64,000 bases of DNA from Rhizobium mesosinicum (GTDB taxonomy: Bacteria; Pseudomonadota; Alphaproteobacteria; Rhizobiales; Rhizobiaceae). The notes below the pieces were generated by a model. It had not been told where the DNA came from and ran no database searches. It worked only from the letters and a program-made list of their open reading frames with translations. Positions 31,985-40,470 of this stretch are shown here, piece after piece. The translations under genes and the position numbers were made by a program. The stretch spans positions 620,001 to 684,000 of the forward strand of contig NZ_JAEUAK010000004.1 in NCBI RefSeq assembly GCF_019511345.1, read 5' to 3'. How positions within the stretch are numbered: position 1 is the first letter of the stretch; each line of letters starts with the position of its first letter.

Positions 31985-33176
31985 AACCTTGAAGCTGGCC
32001 CTGCGCGCTATCAGCCGTAATCTGCTGCGCTCCTTCCTGACCGTGCTCGGCGTCGTCATCGGTGTTGCCGCCGTCATCGCGCTCGTTACCATCGGCAATG
32101 GCACGACGGCGCAGGTTTCGACCGAGCTTTCGCGGCTCGGCACCAATATGCTCTTCGTGCGCCCCGGCCAGTTCGGTCCCGGCCGCGCCAGCTCCGAGGC
32201 TCGGCGCTTCACGCTGAAGGATGTCGAGGCGATCCGTGACCAGGTCTCTGGCCTGCGCGCAGTTGCGCCGTCCAACCAGTCAACAGCAACCGTCATTTTC
32301 GGCGGCCAGAACCATTCCACTACGGTCTATGGCACGACCAATGACTATTTCATCGCGCAGGATTGGGATTTGGCGCTCGGCCGCATTTTCACGCCGGCCG
32401 AAGAGCGCGGCCAGTCGCGCTGCATCATCGGCGAGACCGTGCGCGAGCAGCTCTTCGGAGCCGCGGATCCGACCGGCCAACTGATCCGTGTCGGCAAGGT
32501 TTCCTGCCCGGTCATCGGCGTCATGGCAAAGCGCGGCCAGTCCGGCATGGGCAACGACCAGGATGATGCCGTCATCATGCCGGTCAAGGTCTTCCAGCGC
32601 CGCATCAGCGGCACCTCCAATGTGCCGACGATCCTCATCTCGGCGCGAGACGGCGTCTCCACCTCAAAAGTGCAGGCCGATGTCGAGAATCTGCTGCGTG
32701 AACGCCGCAAGATCATCCCCGGCCGCCAGGACGATTTCAATGTTAACGATATGACACAGATCGCCGAAGCCATGACCGGCACGACTACACTGCTGACCGG
32801 GCTGCTCGGCGCAGTCGCTGCCGTCAGCCTGCTCGTCGGCGGCATCGGCATCATGAACATCATGCTGGTATCGGTGACGGAGCGCACGCGCGAGATCGGT
32901 ATCCGTCTTGCGATCGGCGCACTTGAAAATCAGGTTCTGACGCAATTCCTCGTCGAGGCCGTCGCCCTGTCACTCTTCGGCGGCATAGCTGGCATCATGC
33001 TCGGCCTGACGCTTGCTTACGGTACCGTCAGCTTCCTCAATGTGCCTTTCGTAGTCAGCCCACTCATCATCTTCATCGCCTTCGTCTTCTCGGCTGCGAT
33101 CGGCATGATCTTCGGCTTCTTTCCGGCGAGACGCGCAGCTCAGCTCAATCCGATCGAGGCATTGCGCCACGAGTAG
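31974..33176 (+). CDS. ABC exporter permease (MacB-type FtsX domain)
   Basis: 400 residues from ATG 31974. One N-terminal membrane helix (FLTVLGVVIGVAAVIALV), a ~240-residue periplasmic MacB_PCD domain, then three C-terminal helices of the FtsX fold, with the conserved GIGIMNIMLVSVTERTREIG. It works with the two preceding gene products as a tripartite mechanotransmission exporter. No TolC gene is in the window. Confidence 0.92.
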   Translation: MFFETLKLALRAISRNLLRSFLTVLGVVIGVAAVIALVTIGNGTTAQVSTELSRLGTNMLFVRPGQFGPGRASSEARRFTLKDVEAIRDQVSGLRAVAPSNQSTATVIFGGQNHSTTVYGTTNDYFIAQDWDLALGRIFTPAEERGQSRCIIGETVREQLFGAADPTGQLIRVGKVSCPVIGVMAKRGQSGMGNDQDDAVIMPVKVFQRRISGTSNVPTILISARDGVSTSKVQADVENLLRERRKIIPGRQDDFNVNDMTQIAEAMTGTTTLLTGLLGAVAAVSLLVGGIGIMNIMLVSVTERTREIGIRLAIGALENQVLTQFLVEAVALSLFGGIAGIMLGLTLAYGTVSFLNVPFVVSPLIIFIAFVFSAAIGMIFGFFPARRAAQLNPIEALRHE

Positions 33177-33204
33177 AGAGAATGCTCTCGCACGCGGCAT
33201 CACT

Positions 33205-33262
33205 TTGATATATCAGGATAACTTGTCTTTGGCATATAACCGTGCCAGTATTGATATATCAG
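33205..33262 (+). promoter_or_regulatory. Two palindromic operator candidates and promoter of the GntR/FCD gene
   Basis: TTGATATATCAG occurs twice (33205-33216 and 33251-33262), each containing the perfect palindrome TGATATATCA, 46 bp apart. A promoter reads TTGGCA (33229-33234), 17-nt spacer, TGATAT (33252-33257). The second palindrome covers the -10 and the first lies upstream of the -35, as expected for autorepression by a dimeric regulator. Confidence 0.65.
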
Positions 33263-33278
33263 CCTGGGATTCGCCCAC

Positions 33279-33893
33279 ATGCAGGAATCGCTAAGCCATT
33301 TCGCCTATCTGGCGCTCGAGCATGCCATCGTGACGCTGGCTTTGGCGCCGGGCGCACTGGTAACGGAAAAGCAGCTCATCGATCTCGCAGGCCATGGCCG
33401 CACACCGGTACGCGAAGCGATCCAGAAACTCGCCTGGCAGGGCCTGATCGTGGTCAAGCCCCGCGTTGGCCTGCGGATCGCCGAAATTCACGCTGAAGAC
33501 CATGTCAATGTCATGCAGGTACGCCGTAAGCTCGAGCCCGTTGCGGCAGCCCTGGTTGCCGATGCGGCGAATCAGGAGCAGAGGGAGCGGCTTGCCGCCT
33601 GTGCCCGCGCGATGGAGGAATGCGCGGTCACAGGCGATCTGGCGGGCTTCTTTGCCGCCGATAAGGCCTTTGACGAAATCCTTGAGGATGCTTGCCCGAA
33701 CAGCTTCATGATCGCCGCATTGGGGCCGGTTCAGACGCATTCCCGTCGTTTATGGTATTCGACCGCCAATCCAGAACGGATGGACCGCTCCATCTCACTC
33801 CACGTGGCGGTGATCAAAGCTATTCATCAAGGCGAGGTCGAGCAGGCGCGCGAGGCTATGGTCGATCTCATCGATTATCTGAGCCAGAAATAG
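33279..33893 (+). CDS. GntR-family transcriptional regulator, FCD subfamily
   Basis: 204 residues. N-terminal winged HTH (VTEKQLIDLAGHGRTPVREAIQKLAWQGLI) followed by an all-helical FCD ligand-binding domain with the metal-ligand type residues Asp/His (AADKAFDEILEDA, SLHVAVIKAI). The effector is unknown. Two identical palindromes upstream are likely its own operators. The neighbours (exporter upstream, ferredoxin reductase convergent downstream) do not reveal its regulon. Confidence 0.88.
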   Translation: MQESLSHFAYLALEHAIVTLALAPGALVTEKQLIDLAGHGRTPVREAIQKLAWQGLIVVKPRVGLRIAEIHAEDHVNVMQVRRKLEPVAAALVADAANQEQRERLAACARAMEECAVTGDLAGFFAADKAFDEILEDACPNSFMIAALGPVQTHSRRLWYSTANPERMDRSISLHVAVIKAIHQGEVEQAREAMVDLIDYLSQK

Positions 33894-33894
33894 A

Positions 33895-33918
33895 AACGGC
33901 CCCGTTTCCGGAGCCGTT
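33895..33918. terminator. Stem-loop between convergent GntR and fpr genes
   Basis: AACGGC (33895-33900) / GCCGTT (33913-33918), 12-nt interior that can pair further (CCG/CGG). No strong T-tract on either side; possibly a bidirectional terminator. Confidence 0.4.
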
Positions 33919-33942
33919 ACCTGGAAATCTATCTTTCTGACT

Positions 33943-34755
33943 TCAGCCGACGAAGGCGCGTTCAATCACGAATTCGGCGGGCTTGCTGTTGGCGCCTTCT
34001 TCGAGGCCGGCCTTTTCGAGAAGCTCCTTCGTGTCCTTCAGCATGGCGGAAGAACCGCAGATCATGCCGCGGTCAACAGCCGGATCGATCGGCGGAACGC
34101 CGAGATCAGTAAATAGCTTTCCGGAGGAAATGAGGTCGGTGATGCGGCCTCGATATCCGAAATCCTCGCGGGTGACCGTCGCATAGTGGCGCAGCTTGTC
34201 GCCGACGACTTCCTGGAGGAGTTCGTCGTTCTGGATCTCGTGGATGAGATCGAAGCCGTATTTCAGCTCGGATATCTCGCGTGTCGTATGGGTGAGGATA
34301 ACCTCATCGAACTTCTCGTAGGTCTCCGGATCGCGGATCAGGCTCGCGAACGGTGCGATGCCCGTGCCGGTCGAGAACATGTAGAGACGCTTGCCGGGGG
34401 TCAGCGCATCAAGAACAAGCGTGCCTGTCGGCTTCTTACGCATCAGCACCTGGTCGCCCGGCTTGATGAGCTGCAGATGCGAGGTCAGCGGGCCATCCGG
34501 GACCTTGATGGAGAAGAATTCCAGTTCTTCAGCCCAAGCGGGGCTCGCGATCGAATAGGCGCGAAAGATCGGCTTGCCGTCAACCATTAGGCCGATCATC
34601 GCAAACTCGCCCGAACGGAAACGAAAGCCATCCGGCCGGGTCATCGTGAAACGGAAGAGCCGGTCAGTGTAATGCGTCACGCTCAGCACCGTCTCGGCGT
34701 AAACGCCGGCGGGAATGGCGGAGGCGAATTCTTCGGTCTTTGCGGGTGCGTTCAT
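33943..34755 (-). CDS. fpr: Ferredoxin-NADP+ reductase
   Basis: 270 residues. FAD-binding RAYSIASP (Arg65, Tyr67, Ser68), FAD stabilising loop GPLTSHLQ, NADPH-binding STGTGIAPFASLIRD (129-143) and a C-terminal tail ending ERAFVG. This is the bacterial subclass I FPR, which exchanges electrons between NADPH and ferredoxin/flavodoxin, often in oxidative-stress response; it could feed the ferredoxin-dependent sulfite reductase in this window (inference). Divergent from pcs across 347 nt. Confidence 0.94.
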   Translation of the reverse strand: MNAPAKTEEFASAIPAGVYAETVLSVTHYTDRLFRFTMTRPDGFRFRSGEFAMIGLMVDGKPIFRAYSIASPAWAEELEFFSIKVPDGPLTSHLQLIKPGDQVLMRKKPTGTLVLDALTPGKRLYMFSTGTGIAPFASLIRDPETYEKFDEVILTHTTREISELKYGFDLIHEIQNDELLQEVVGDKLRHYATVTREDFGYRGRITDLISSGKLFTDLGVPPIDPAVDRGMICGSSAMLKDTKELLEKAGLEEGANSKPAEFVIERAFVG

Positions 34756-34945
34756 TTCGATATCGGGCTCGTGTTCGCAGGATAATCAAGGCATGCGAGG
34801 CAGATATTACAAAACCCCGCTAAATTAAAGGCAATCCATTCCATCGCATGCCTGGGGAGCGAAATATGCATGTCACGGCCAGGATTCACTGGCCTGTGGC
34901 GAACTGTCGCTTTTGCGCTGGCTAAGCTATTCAAAGGATGCATAT

Positions 34946-34996
34946 TAAAGCATGTCGCGCAAAAGTGTTCATGCGGTTTTGCGACAACGACATGCG
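34946..34996. repeat. Dispersed palindromic repeat, copy A
   Basis: Starts TAAAGCATGTCGCGC and ends CGACATGCG; outer arms GCATGTCG / CGACATGC are inverted complements and an inner CGCAAAA / TTTTGCG pair nests within. A diverged copy lies at 60911-60957. Short elements of this kind are frequent between genes in rhizobia (general knowledge). Confidence 0.75.
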
Positions 34997-35051
34997 TCAA
35001 ATAAAGACCTGAAGCGTGGTGAGCGATCTGAAAGATCGTGGCACGTTTCAA

Positions 35052-35081
35052 GAAAAAAAGACGCCCGCCGCGGCGCGGGCG
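35052..35081 (-). terminator. Terminator-like hairpin in minus orientation upstream of pcs
   Basis: Stem CGCCCGC (35062-35068) / GCGGGCG (35075-35081); on the minus strand it is followed by a CTTTTTTTCT tail (complement of 35052-35061). No minus-strand gene is seen upstream of it, so it would end a transcript coming out of the pcs 5' region. Confidence 0.4.
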
Positions 35082-35102
35082 CGACAGGTGGTACGGGGGA
35101 AC

Positions 35103-35828
35103 ATGAAGATTTTCAATTACAAGCGCGTTCCTTACGCGGAAATGCGCGCATTCTCCGTCCATATCCTGACGGCCTCCGGTTCTTTTCTGGCATTTCTCGG
35201 CGTCGTCGCCGCCGCCGAGCATCGCTTCGTTGACATGTTCTGGTGGCTGGGCCTTGCGCTGCTGGTGGATGGCATCGACGGGCCGATCGCCCGCAAGGTG
35301 CGCGTCAAGGAAGTCCTACCCAACTGGTCCGGCGATACGCTCGACAATATCATAGATTACGTGACCTATGTGCTGCTGCCCGCCTTTGCACTCTATCAGA
35401 GCGGCATGATCGGCGAGCCCTGGTCTTTCGCCGCCGCCGGCATGATCGTCGTGTCGAGCGCCATCTACTATGCCGATACGGGCATGAAGACGGAGGAGTA
35501 TTTCTTCTCAGGCTTTCCCGTCGTCTGGAACATGGTGGTCTTCACGCTCTTCGTCATGCATGCGAGCGAGATGACGGCCTTTATCGTCGTCACCGTCTCC
35601 GTGATCCTGACCTTTTTGCCGATCAACTTCCTGCATCCAGTCCGGGTGCAGCGCCTGCGCCCGCTGAATCTCGGCATCTTTCTGCTGTGGTCAGCGCTTG
35701 GTGCCTATTCGCTGTTGATGCATTTCGACATGCCGCAATGGGCTGTCGTTCTCTTCATCGTGAGCGGCATCTACCTTTACGTTATCGGTGCCGTGCTCCA
35801 ATTCTTCCCGGCGCTCGGACGCAAGTGA
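35103..35828 (+). CDS. pcs: Phosphatidylcholine synthase
   Basis: 241 residues from ATG 35103, matching the known rhizobial Pcs length. An integral membrane CDP-alcohol phosphotransferase condensing choline with CDP-diacylglycerol to phosphatidylcholine, needed for efficient symbiosis in rhizobia. The motif is intact: Asp56-x2-Asp59-Gly60-x2-Ala63-Arg64-x12-Gly77-x3-Asp81-x3-Asp85 (DGIDGPIAR, SGDTLDNIID). About eight membrane helices. An in-frame extension to 35016 would run through the hairpin and is rejected. Confidence 0.96.
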   Translation: MKIFNYKRVPYAEMRAFSVHILTASGSFLAFLGVVAAAEHRFVDMFWWLGLALLVDGIDGPIARKVRVKEVLPNWSGDTLDNIIDYVTYVLLPAFALYQSGMIGEPWSFAAAGMIVVSSAIYYADTGMKTEEYFFSGFPVVWNMVVFTLFVMHASEMTAFIVVTVSVILTFLPINFLHPVRVQRLRPLNLGIFLLWSALGAYSLLMHFDMPQWAVVLFIVSGIYLYVIGAVLQFFPALGRK

Positions 35829-35839
35829 GGCAGATACAG

Positions 35840-36820
35840 ATGGCAAAGACGAAGGCGGTTTCTTTCTCCAGAAACGGTGGACCCGAGGTTTTCCAATATG
35901 TCGATATCGATCTGCCGCCACCCTCGCAGGGCCAGGTGCAGATCCGTCAGGAAGCGATCGGCCTGAATTTCATCGATGTCTATTTCAGGGATGGCACCTA
36001 CAAGGCGCCGCATCTGCCCTTTGTGACCGGCAAGGAAGCTGCCGGCGTCGTCACGTCAGTCGGTCCCGGTGTGACCGACTTCGTCGTGGGCGACCGCGTC
36101 GCCTATGCAGGCGCTGATGGTGCTTATAGCATCGAACGCAACATCGACACGAAACATCTGGTGAAGGTACCAGGAGGCATCAGCTTGGAAACCGCAGCCG
36201 CCATGATGCTGAAAGGCATGACGGCCGAATACCTTCTGAACCGCACCTTCAACGTCGGTCCCGAGACGGTGTTGCTGTTCCATGCCGCAGCCGGTGGCGT
36301 TGGCCTCATCGCCGGCCAGTGGGCAAAGGCGCTCGGCGCAACCGTCATCGGCACGGCAGGCTCCGCCGACAAGGTGCAGCTGGCGCTCGAACATGGCTAT
36401 GATCATATGATCAATTACAAGACCGAGAACTTCGCGGAACGCGTGCGGGAAATCACCGGCGGCAAGGGCGTCGACGTGGTCTATGACTCGATCGGCCGAG
36501 ACACTTTCCCACAATCGCTGGATTGCCTGAAGCCACGAGGCCTCTTCGCGTCCTTTGGTCAATCCTCTGGCGCGATCGAGAATTTCACGATGGCGCATCT
36601 CGCTCAGAGGGGCTCGCTCTATGCGACGCGCCCGACGCTCTTCACCTATATCGCTTCGCGTCAGGAACTGACCGATTGTGCAAACAATCTATTTGATGTT
36701 GTGCAGAGCAACAAAGTGCGTATCAATATCAACCAAACATATCCGCTGCGTGAGGTTGGGCGGGCGCACGCGGATCTGGAAACAAGAAGAACAACCGGAA
36801 CGACGCTGCTGATTCCATGA
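35840..36820 (+). CDS. qor: Quinone oxidoreductase (zeta-crystallin-like MDR)
   Basis: 326 residues from ATG 35840. Medium-chain dehydrogenase/reductase without zinc ligands: N-terminal GroES-like part (IGLNFIDVYFRDGTYKAP, TGKEAAGVV) and NADPH-binding Rossmann domain (HAAAGGVGLIAGQWAKALGA). This is the NADPH:quinone reductase group. It follows pcs by 11 nt, probably co-transcribed, and precedes the BMP-family importer by 39 nt. Confidence 0.9.
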   Translation: MAKTKAVSFSRNGGPEVFQYVDIDLPPPSQGQVQIRQEAIGLNFIDVYFRDGTYKAPHLPFVTGKEAAGVVTSVGPGVTDFVVGDRVAYAGADGAYSIERNIDTKHLVKVPGGISLETAAAMMLKGMTAEYLLNRTFNVGPETVLLFHAAAGGVGLIAGQWAKALGATVIGTAGSADKVQLALEHGYDHMINYKTENFAERVREITGGKGVDVVYDSIGRDTFPQSLDCLKPRGLFASFGQSSGAIENFTMAHLAQRGSLYATRPTLFTYIASRQELTDCANNLFDVVQSNKVRININQTYPLREVGRAHADLETRRTTGTTLLIP

Positions 36821-36859
36821 GATCCGAACGGACCGGTCGGCAGAAGAAATGAGGGGAAC

Positions 36860-38428
36860 GTGTCGCCATTGAATGTGCCGGCTTCCGGTGCGTTGTTATC
36901 GGTTCAGAAGCTGACGAAATTCTTCGGTAGCTTTGCCGCCTGCAATGAAATCGATCTCGATATAGCGCCGGGCGAAATTCATGCGCTCCTCGGCGAAAAT
37001 GGCGCAGGCAAATCCACGCTGGTCAAGATGCTCTTCGGCGTTCTGGAGCCGACGGATGGGCATATCCTCTGGGAGGGAACGCCGGTTGCGATCATCTCGC
37101 CGGGCGAGGCCCGCAAGCTCGGCATAGGCATGGTCTTCCAGCATTTTTCGCTATTCGAGGCGCTGACCGTTGCCGAAAATATCGCGCTTTCGCTTGATGA
37201 CAGCATTCCAATCGGCAGGATCGCCGAGGAGGCGAGGGCGCTGTCTGTGGCCTATGGCCTCCCGCTCGATCCGCATGCGCATGTCGCCGATCTCTCGGTC
37301 GGCGAGCGTCAGCGCATCGAGATCGTCCGCGCGCTCTTGCAGAACCCGAAGCTCGTCATCCTCGACGAGCCGACATCGGTGCTGACGCCGCAGGAGGCCG
37401 ACAAGCTCTTCGAAACGCTCTTCAAGCTGCGTGCCGAGGGGCGCTCCGTTCTCTATATCAGCCATCGCCTGGAAGAGGTGCAGCGCATTTGCGATCGCGC
37501 CACGGTCTTGCGCCACGGTCGCGTGACCGGCGCCTGCGATCCGAAGCAGGAAACACCCGCCTCTCTCGCCCGGATGATGGTCGGCAGTGAGGTGGCGGCT
37601 GTGACCCATCCCGAGCGCAGCGATAGGGGCGACGTGCAACTCGCCGTTTCGAACCTCTCCGTTGCCGCGCGCACGCCCTTTGCCATGCCGCTGCGCGAGG
37701 TCTCCATGAGCGTGCGTTCGGGCGAAATCCTTGCCATTGCCGGCGTTGCAGGCAACGGCCAGAGCGAACTTTTCGATGCTCTGTCCGGCGAATATCCGGT
37801 GTCGTCGGCCGAAGCGATCGTGATCCGCAAGAAGCCGGTCGGAACGCAGGGCATTACCGCCCGCCGTTTGCTTGGCGCCGGCTTCGTGCCGGAAGAGCGG
37901 CATGGCCATGCGGCGGTTTCCGCCATGAAACTTTCCGATAATCTGGTACTGGCCCGCAGCCAGTCCGACCGCAAGGCCTTCCTCGGTATCCTCGGCATCA
38001 TCCGCTACAGCGCAGTGAAATCCGCCGCACGGCGCATTTCCGAGGCGATGGACGTGCGCAAGAGCGGCGATGATCCCGCAGCGGGTTCGCTCTCCGGCGG
38101 CAACCTGCAGAAATTCATCGTCGGCCGCGAGCTCGACCGTCAGCCGGCTGTGCTAGTTGTCAATCAGCCGACCTGGGGTGTGGATGCCGGTGCTGCAAGC
38201 CGCATCCGTCAGGCGCTTGTGGACCTGGCAAAAGCGGGCTCCGCCGTCGTCGTCATCAGTCAGGATCTCGACGAAATCTTCGAGGTGGCGACAGATATCG
38301 CCGTCATCTCCGAAGGACGCCTTTCAAAACCCTATGCGGCAGGTGAACTCACGCGCGAGAAGATCGGCCTGCTGATGGGCGGGCTGCATGAAAGCAAGCA
38401 TGCCGCGGAGGCCGCTGATGCGCATTGA
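36860..38428 (+). CDS. Nucleoside-type ABC importer, duplicated ATP-binding protein
   Basis: 522 residues; GTG start at 36860 with GAGGGG upstream. Two NBDs. NBD1 is complete: GENGAGKST (45-53), signature VGERQRIEI, Walker B LVILDEPTSVL. NBD2 has a degenerate Walker A (GVAGNGQSE) and VVNQPTWGVD instead of a DEP Walker B, typical of the BMP/nucleoside importer group. It overlaps the first permease gene by 11 nt. The set (ATPase, two permeases, BMP binding protein) suggests purine-nucleoside or related uptake. Confidence 0.9.
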   Translation: MSPLNVPASGALLSVQKLTKFFGSFAACNEIDLDIAPGEIHALLGENGAGKSTLVKMLFGVLEPTDGHILWEGTPVAIISPGEARKLGIGMVFQHFSLFEALTVAENIALSLDDSIPIGRIAEEARALSVAYGLPLDPHAHVADLSVGERQRIEIVRALLQNPKLVILDEPTSVLTPQEADKLFETLFKLRAEGRSVLYISHRLEEVQRICDRATVLRHGRVTGACDPKQETPASLARMMVGSEVAAVTHPERSDRGDVQLAVSNLSVAARTPFAMPLREVSMSVRSGEILAIAGVAGNGQSELFDALSGEYPVSSAEAIVIRKKPVGTQGITARRLLGAGFVPEERHGHAAVSAMKLSDNLVLARSQSDRKAFLGILGIIRYSAVKSAARRISEAMDVRKSGDDPAAGSLSGGNLQKFIVGRELDRQPAVLVVNQPTWGVDAGAASRIRQALVDLAKAGSAVVVISQDLDEIFEVATDIAVISEGRLSKPYAAGELTREKIGLLMGGLHESKHAAEAADAH

Positions 38429-39503
38429 GCTTGAAAAGCGCCCGCAGGTCTCGAAACTCTTCGCCTTCGTTTCACCGCTTCTCGCGCTCGTCCTGACGCT
38501 GATATTTGGCGCGATCATGTTCACCATGCTCGGCAAGGATCCGGTCGAGGCACTGGATGCCTTCTTTCTCGAGCCGCTTCTGGAAGTGTGGTCGCTGCAC
38601 GAGTTGGCAGTCAAGGCTGCACCGTTGATCCTGATCGCCGTCGGTCTCGCGGTCTGCTATCGCTCCAACAACTGGAATATCGGCGCCGAAGGCCAGTTCA
38701 CCATCGGCGCGATCACCGGCTCCTATATTCCGATCGTCTTCTACGATTGGCATTCACCGCTCGTGCTGCCGCTGATGCTGATCCTGGGCGCGCTCGGCGG
38801 CGCGCTGTTCGCAGCCATTCCGGCATTGCTGAAAGCGCATTTCAACACCAACGAGATCCTGACATCGCTGATGCTGGTCTATATTGCCCAGCTCTTTCTC
38901 GACTGGCTGATCCGCGGCGCATGGCGTGATCCCAAGGGCTTCAACTTCCCGGTCTCGCGCGACTTTGCGCCGGAGGCGATCGTGCCGGCAATATGGGAAG
39001 AATCCGGCCGCGCCCATTGGGCCTTCATTTTCGCGATCGTCGCGGCTGTCCTCGTCTGGTTCATGATGCGCTTCACTCTGAAGGGCTTCGAAGTCGTCGT
39101 GCTCGGCCAGTCGGAACGGGCAGGGCGCTTCGCAGGCTTTTCTTCGAAGAAGATGATCTGGTTCAGCTTCCTCTTTTCCGGGGCGCTCGCAGGTCTTGCC
39201 GGTATCTGCGAGGTCTCGGGCTCGATCGGCCACCTGCAGCCGGCGATTTCGCCGGGCTACGGCTTCACCGCCATCATCGTCGCCTTCCTCGGGCGCCTCA
39301 ACCCGCTCGGCATCATCGCTTCGGGTCTGGTGCTGGCGCTGACCTATCTGGGCGGTGAGGCGGCGCAGCTTTCGATCGGTGTTTCGGACAAGGTCACCCG
39401 CGTCTTCCAGGGGCTCATCCTCTTCTTCGTGCTCTCCTGCGATACGCTGATCTACTATAAAATCCGCATCGTATGGTCGCGGGTGAGGGGCAGCGCGGCA
39501 TGA
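38418..39503 (+). CDS. Nucleoside-type ABC importer permease 1
   Basis: 361 residues from ATG 38418. BPD_transp_2 family with ~8-9 membrane helices; APLILIAVGLAVCYRSNNWN and the GAEGQF motif are typical of the first permease of BMP-type systems. It overlaps the ATPase gene by 11 nt and permease 2 by 4 nt (ATGA). Confidence 0.92.
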   Translation: MRIELEKRPQVSKLFAFVSPLLALVLTLIFGAIMFTMLGKDPVEALDAFFLEPLLEVWSLHELAVKAAPLILIAVGLAVCYRSNNWNIGAEGQFTIGAITGSYIPIVFYDWHSPLVLPLMLILGALGGALFAAIPALLKAHFNTNEILTSLMLVYIAQLFLDWLIRGAWRDPKGFNFPVSRDFAPEAIVPAIWEESGRAHWAFIFAIVAAVLVWFMMRFTLKGFEVVVLGQSERAGRFAGFSSKKMIWFSFLFSGALAGLAGICEVSGSIGHLQPAISPGYGFTAIIVAFLGRLNPLGIIASGLVLALTYLGGEAAQLSIGVSDKVTRVFQGLILFFVLSCDTLIYYKIRIVWSRVRGSAA

Positions 39504-40420
39504 GCATCTTCGAAGCCATTCTCCTGACCGTCATCACCGCCTCCACACCGCTCGTCATCGCAGCCCTCGGCGAACTCGTGACCGAGCGCTCCGGCGTCCT
39601 CAATCTCGGGGTCGAGGGCATGATGATCATGGGCGCTGTCGCCGCCTTTGCCGGAGCGCAGATCTCGGGGTCTCCCTATGTCGGCATCATCTGCGGCATT
39701 GCCGCCGGCGCCCTTTTCTCTCTGCTCTTCGCCTTCCTGACACTGACGCTGGTTGCAAACCAGGTGGCGACCGGCCTGGCGCTGACGCTTCTCGGCCTTG
39801 GCGTCTCCGGCCAACTCGGCGAGCCCTATGTCAGCGTCCCCGGCATTCAGCTGAAAGAGATCGTCATCCCGCTCCTGTCCGATATTCCCGTTATCGGCCC
39901 GGTTCTCTTCAAGCAGGATCTGATCTTCTACCTGTCGATCGCCTTGCTGCTCGGCGTGAGCTGGTTCCTGTTCAGAAGCCGCCCCGGCCTGAAACTCAGG
40001 GCGATCGGCGACAGCCACGGTTCTGCCCATGCACTCGGCATTCATGTCATCCGTACGCGCTATCTGGCGGTGATGTTCGGCGGTGCCTGCGCGGGTCTTG
40101 CCGGCGCGCAGCTTTCGCTGGTCTATACACCGCAATGGGTGGAGAACATGTCGGCCGGCCGCGGCTGGATCACGCTGGCGCTGGTGGTCTTCGCTTCCTG
40201 GCGCCCGTGGCGGGTCTTTGCCGGCGGTTATCTCTTCGGAGCGGTCACGATCCTGCAGCTTCATGCGCAGGCCTTCGGTCTCGGCATCCCCGCGCAGTTC
40301 CTCTCGATGCTGCCCTATGCCGCGACTATTGTGGTTCTCATCATCATTTCTCATAATCGACGCACGACGTTGATCAACACGCCCGCGTCGCTTGGAAAAG
40401 CCTTCGTACCGGAGCGATAA
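39500..40420 (+). CDS. Nucleoside-type ABC importer permease 2
   Basis: 306 residues from ATG 39500. BPD_transp_2 family; opens TASTPLVIAALGELVTERSG and has LNLGVEGMMIMGA, the consensus of the second permease in these systems. Translationally coupled to permease 1. The binding protein follows after 50 nt. Confidence 0.92.
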   Translation: MSIFEAILLTVITASTPLVIAALGELVTERSGVLNLGVEGMMIMGAVAAFAGAQISGSPYVGIICGIAAGALFSLLFAFLTLTLVANQVATGLALTLLGLGVSGQLGEPYVSVPGIQLKEIVIPLLSDIPVIGPVLFKQDLIFYLSIALLLGVSWFLFRSRPGLKLRAIGDSHGSAHALGIHVIRTRYLAVMFGGACAGLAGAQLSLVYTPQWVENMSAGRGWITLALVVFASWRPWRVFAGGYLFGAVTILQLHAQAFGLGIPAQFLSMLPYAATIVVLIIISHNRRTTLINTPASLGKAFVPER

Positions 40421-40470
40421 ACAAGAACACGGACGGTTTCCGGAATAACTTCAAACCAACAGGGGTCATC

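Larger units (their letters stand above)
34756..35102. other. 347-nt intergenic region between fpr and pcs
   Basis: No gene seen. It holds a dispersed palindromic repeat copy (34946-34996) and a GC-rich hairpin with an A-tract (35052-35081), both listed separately. Promoters for the two divergent genes are expected but no clear -35/-10 pair stands out. Confidence 0.6.

Noticed and set aside
34938..34949. 12-mer ATGCATATTAAA shared with 41606-41617
   Set aside because: Many chance 12-mer pairs are expected in 64 kb; no palindrome or common context.
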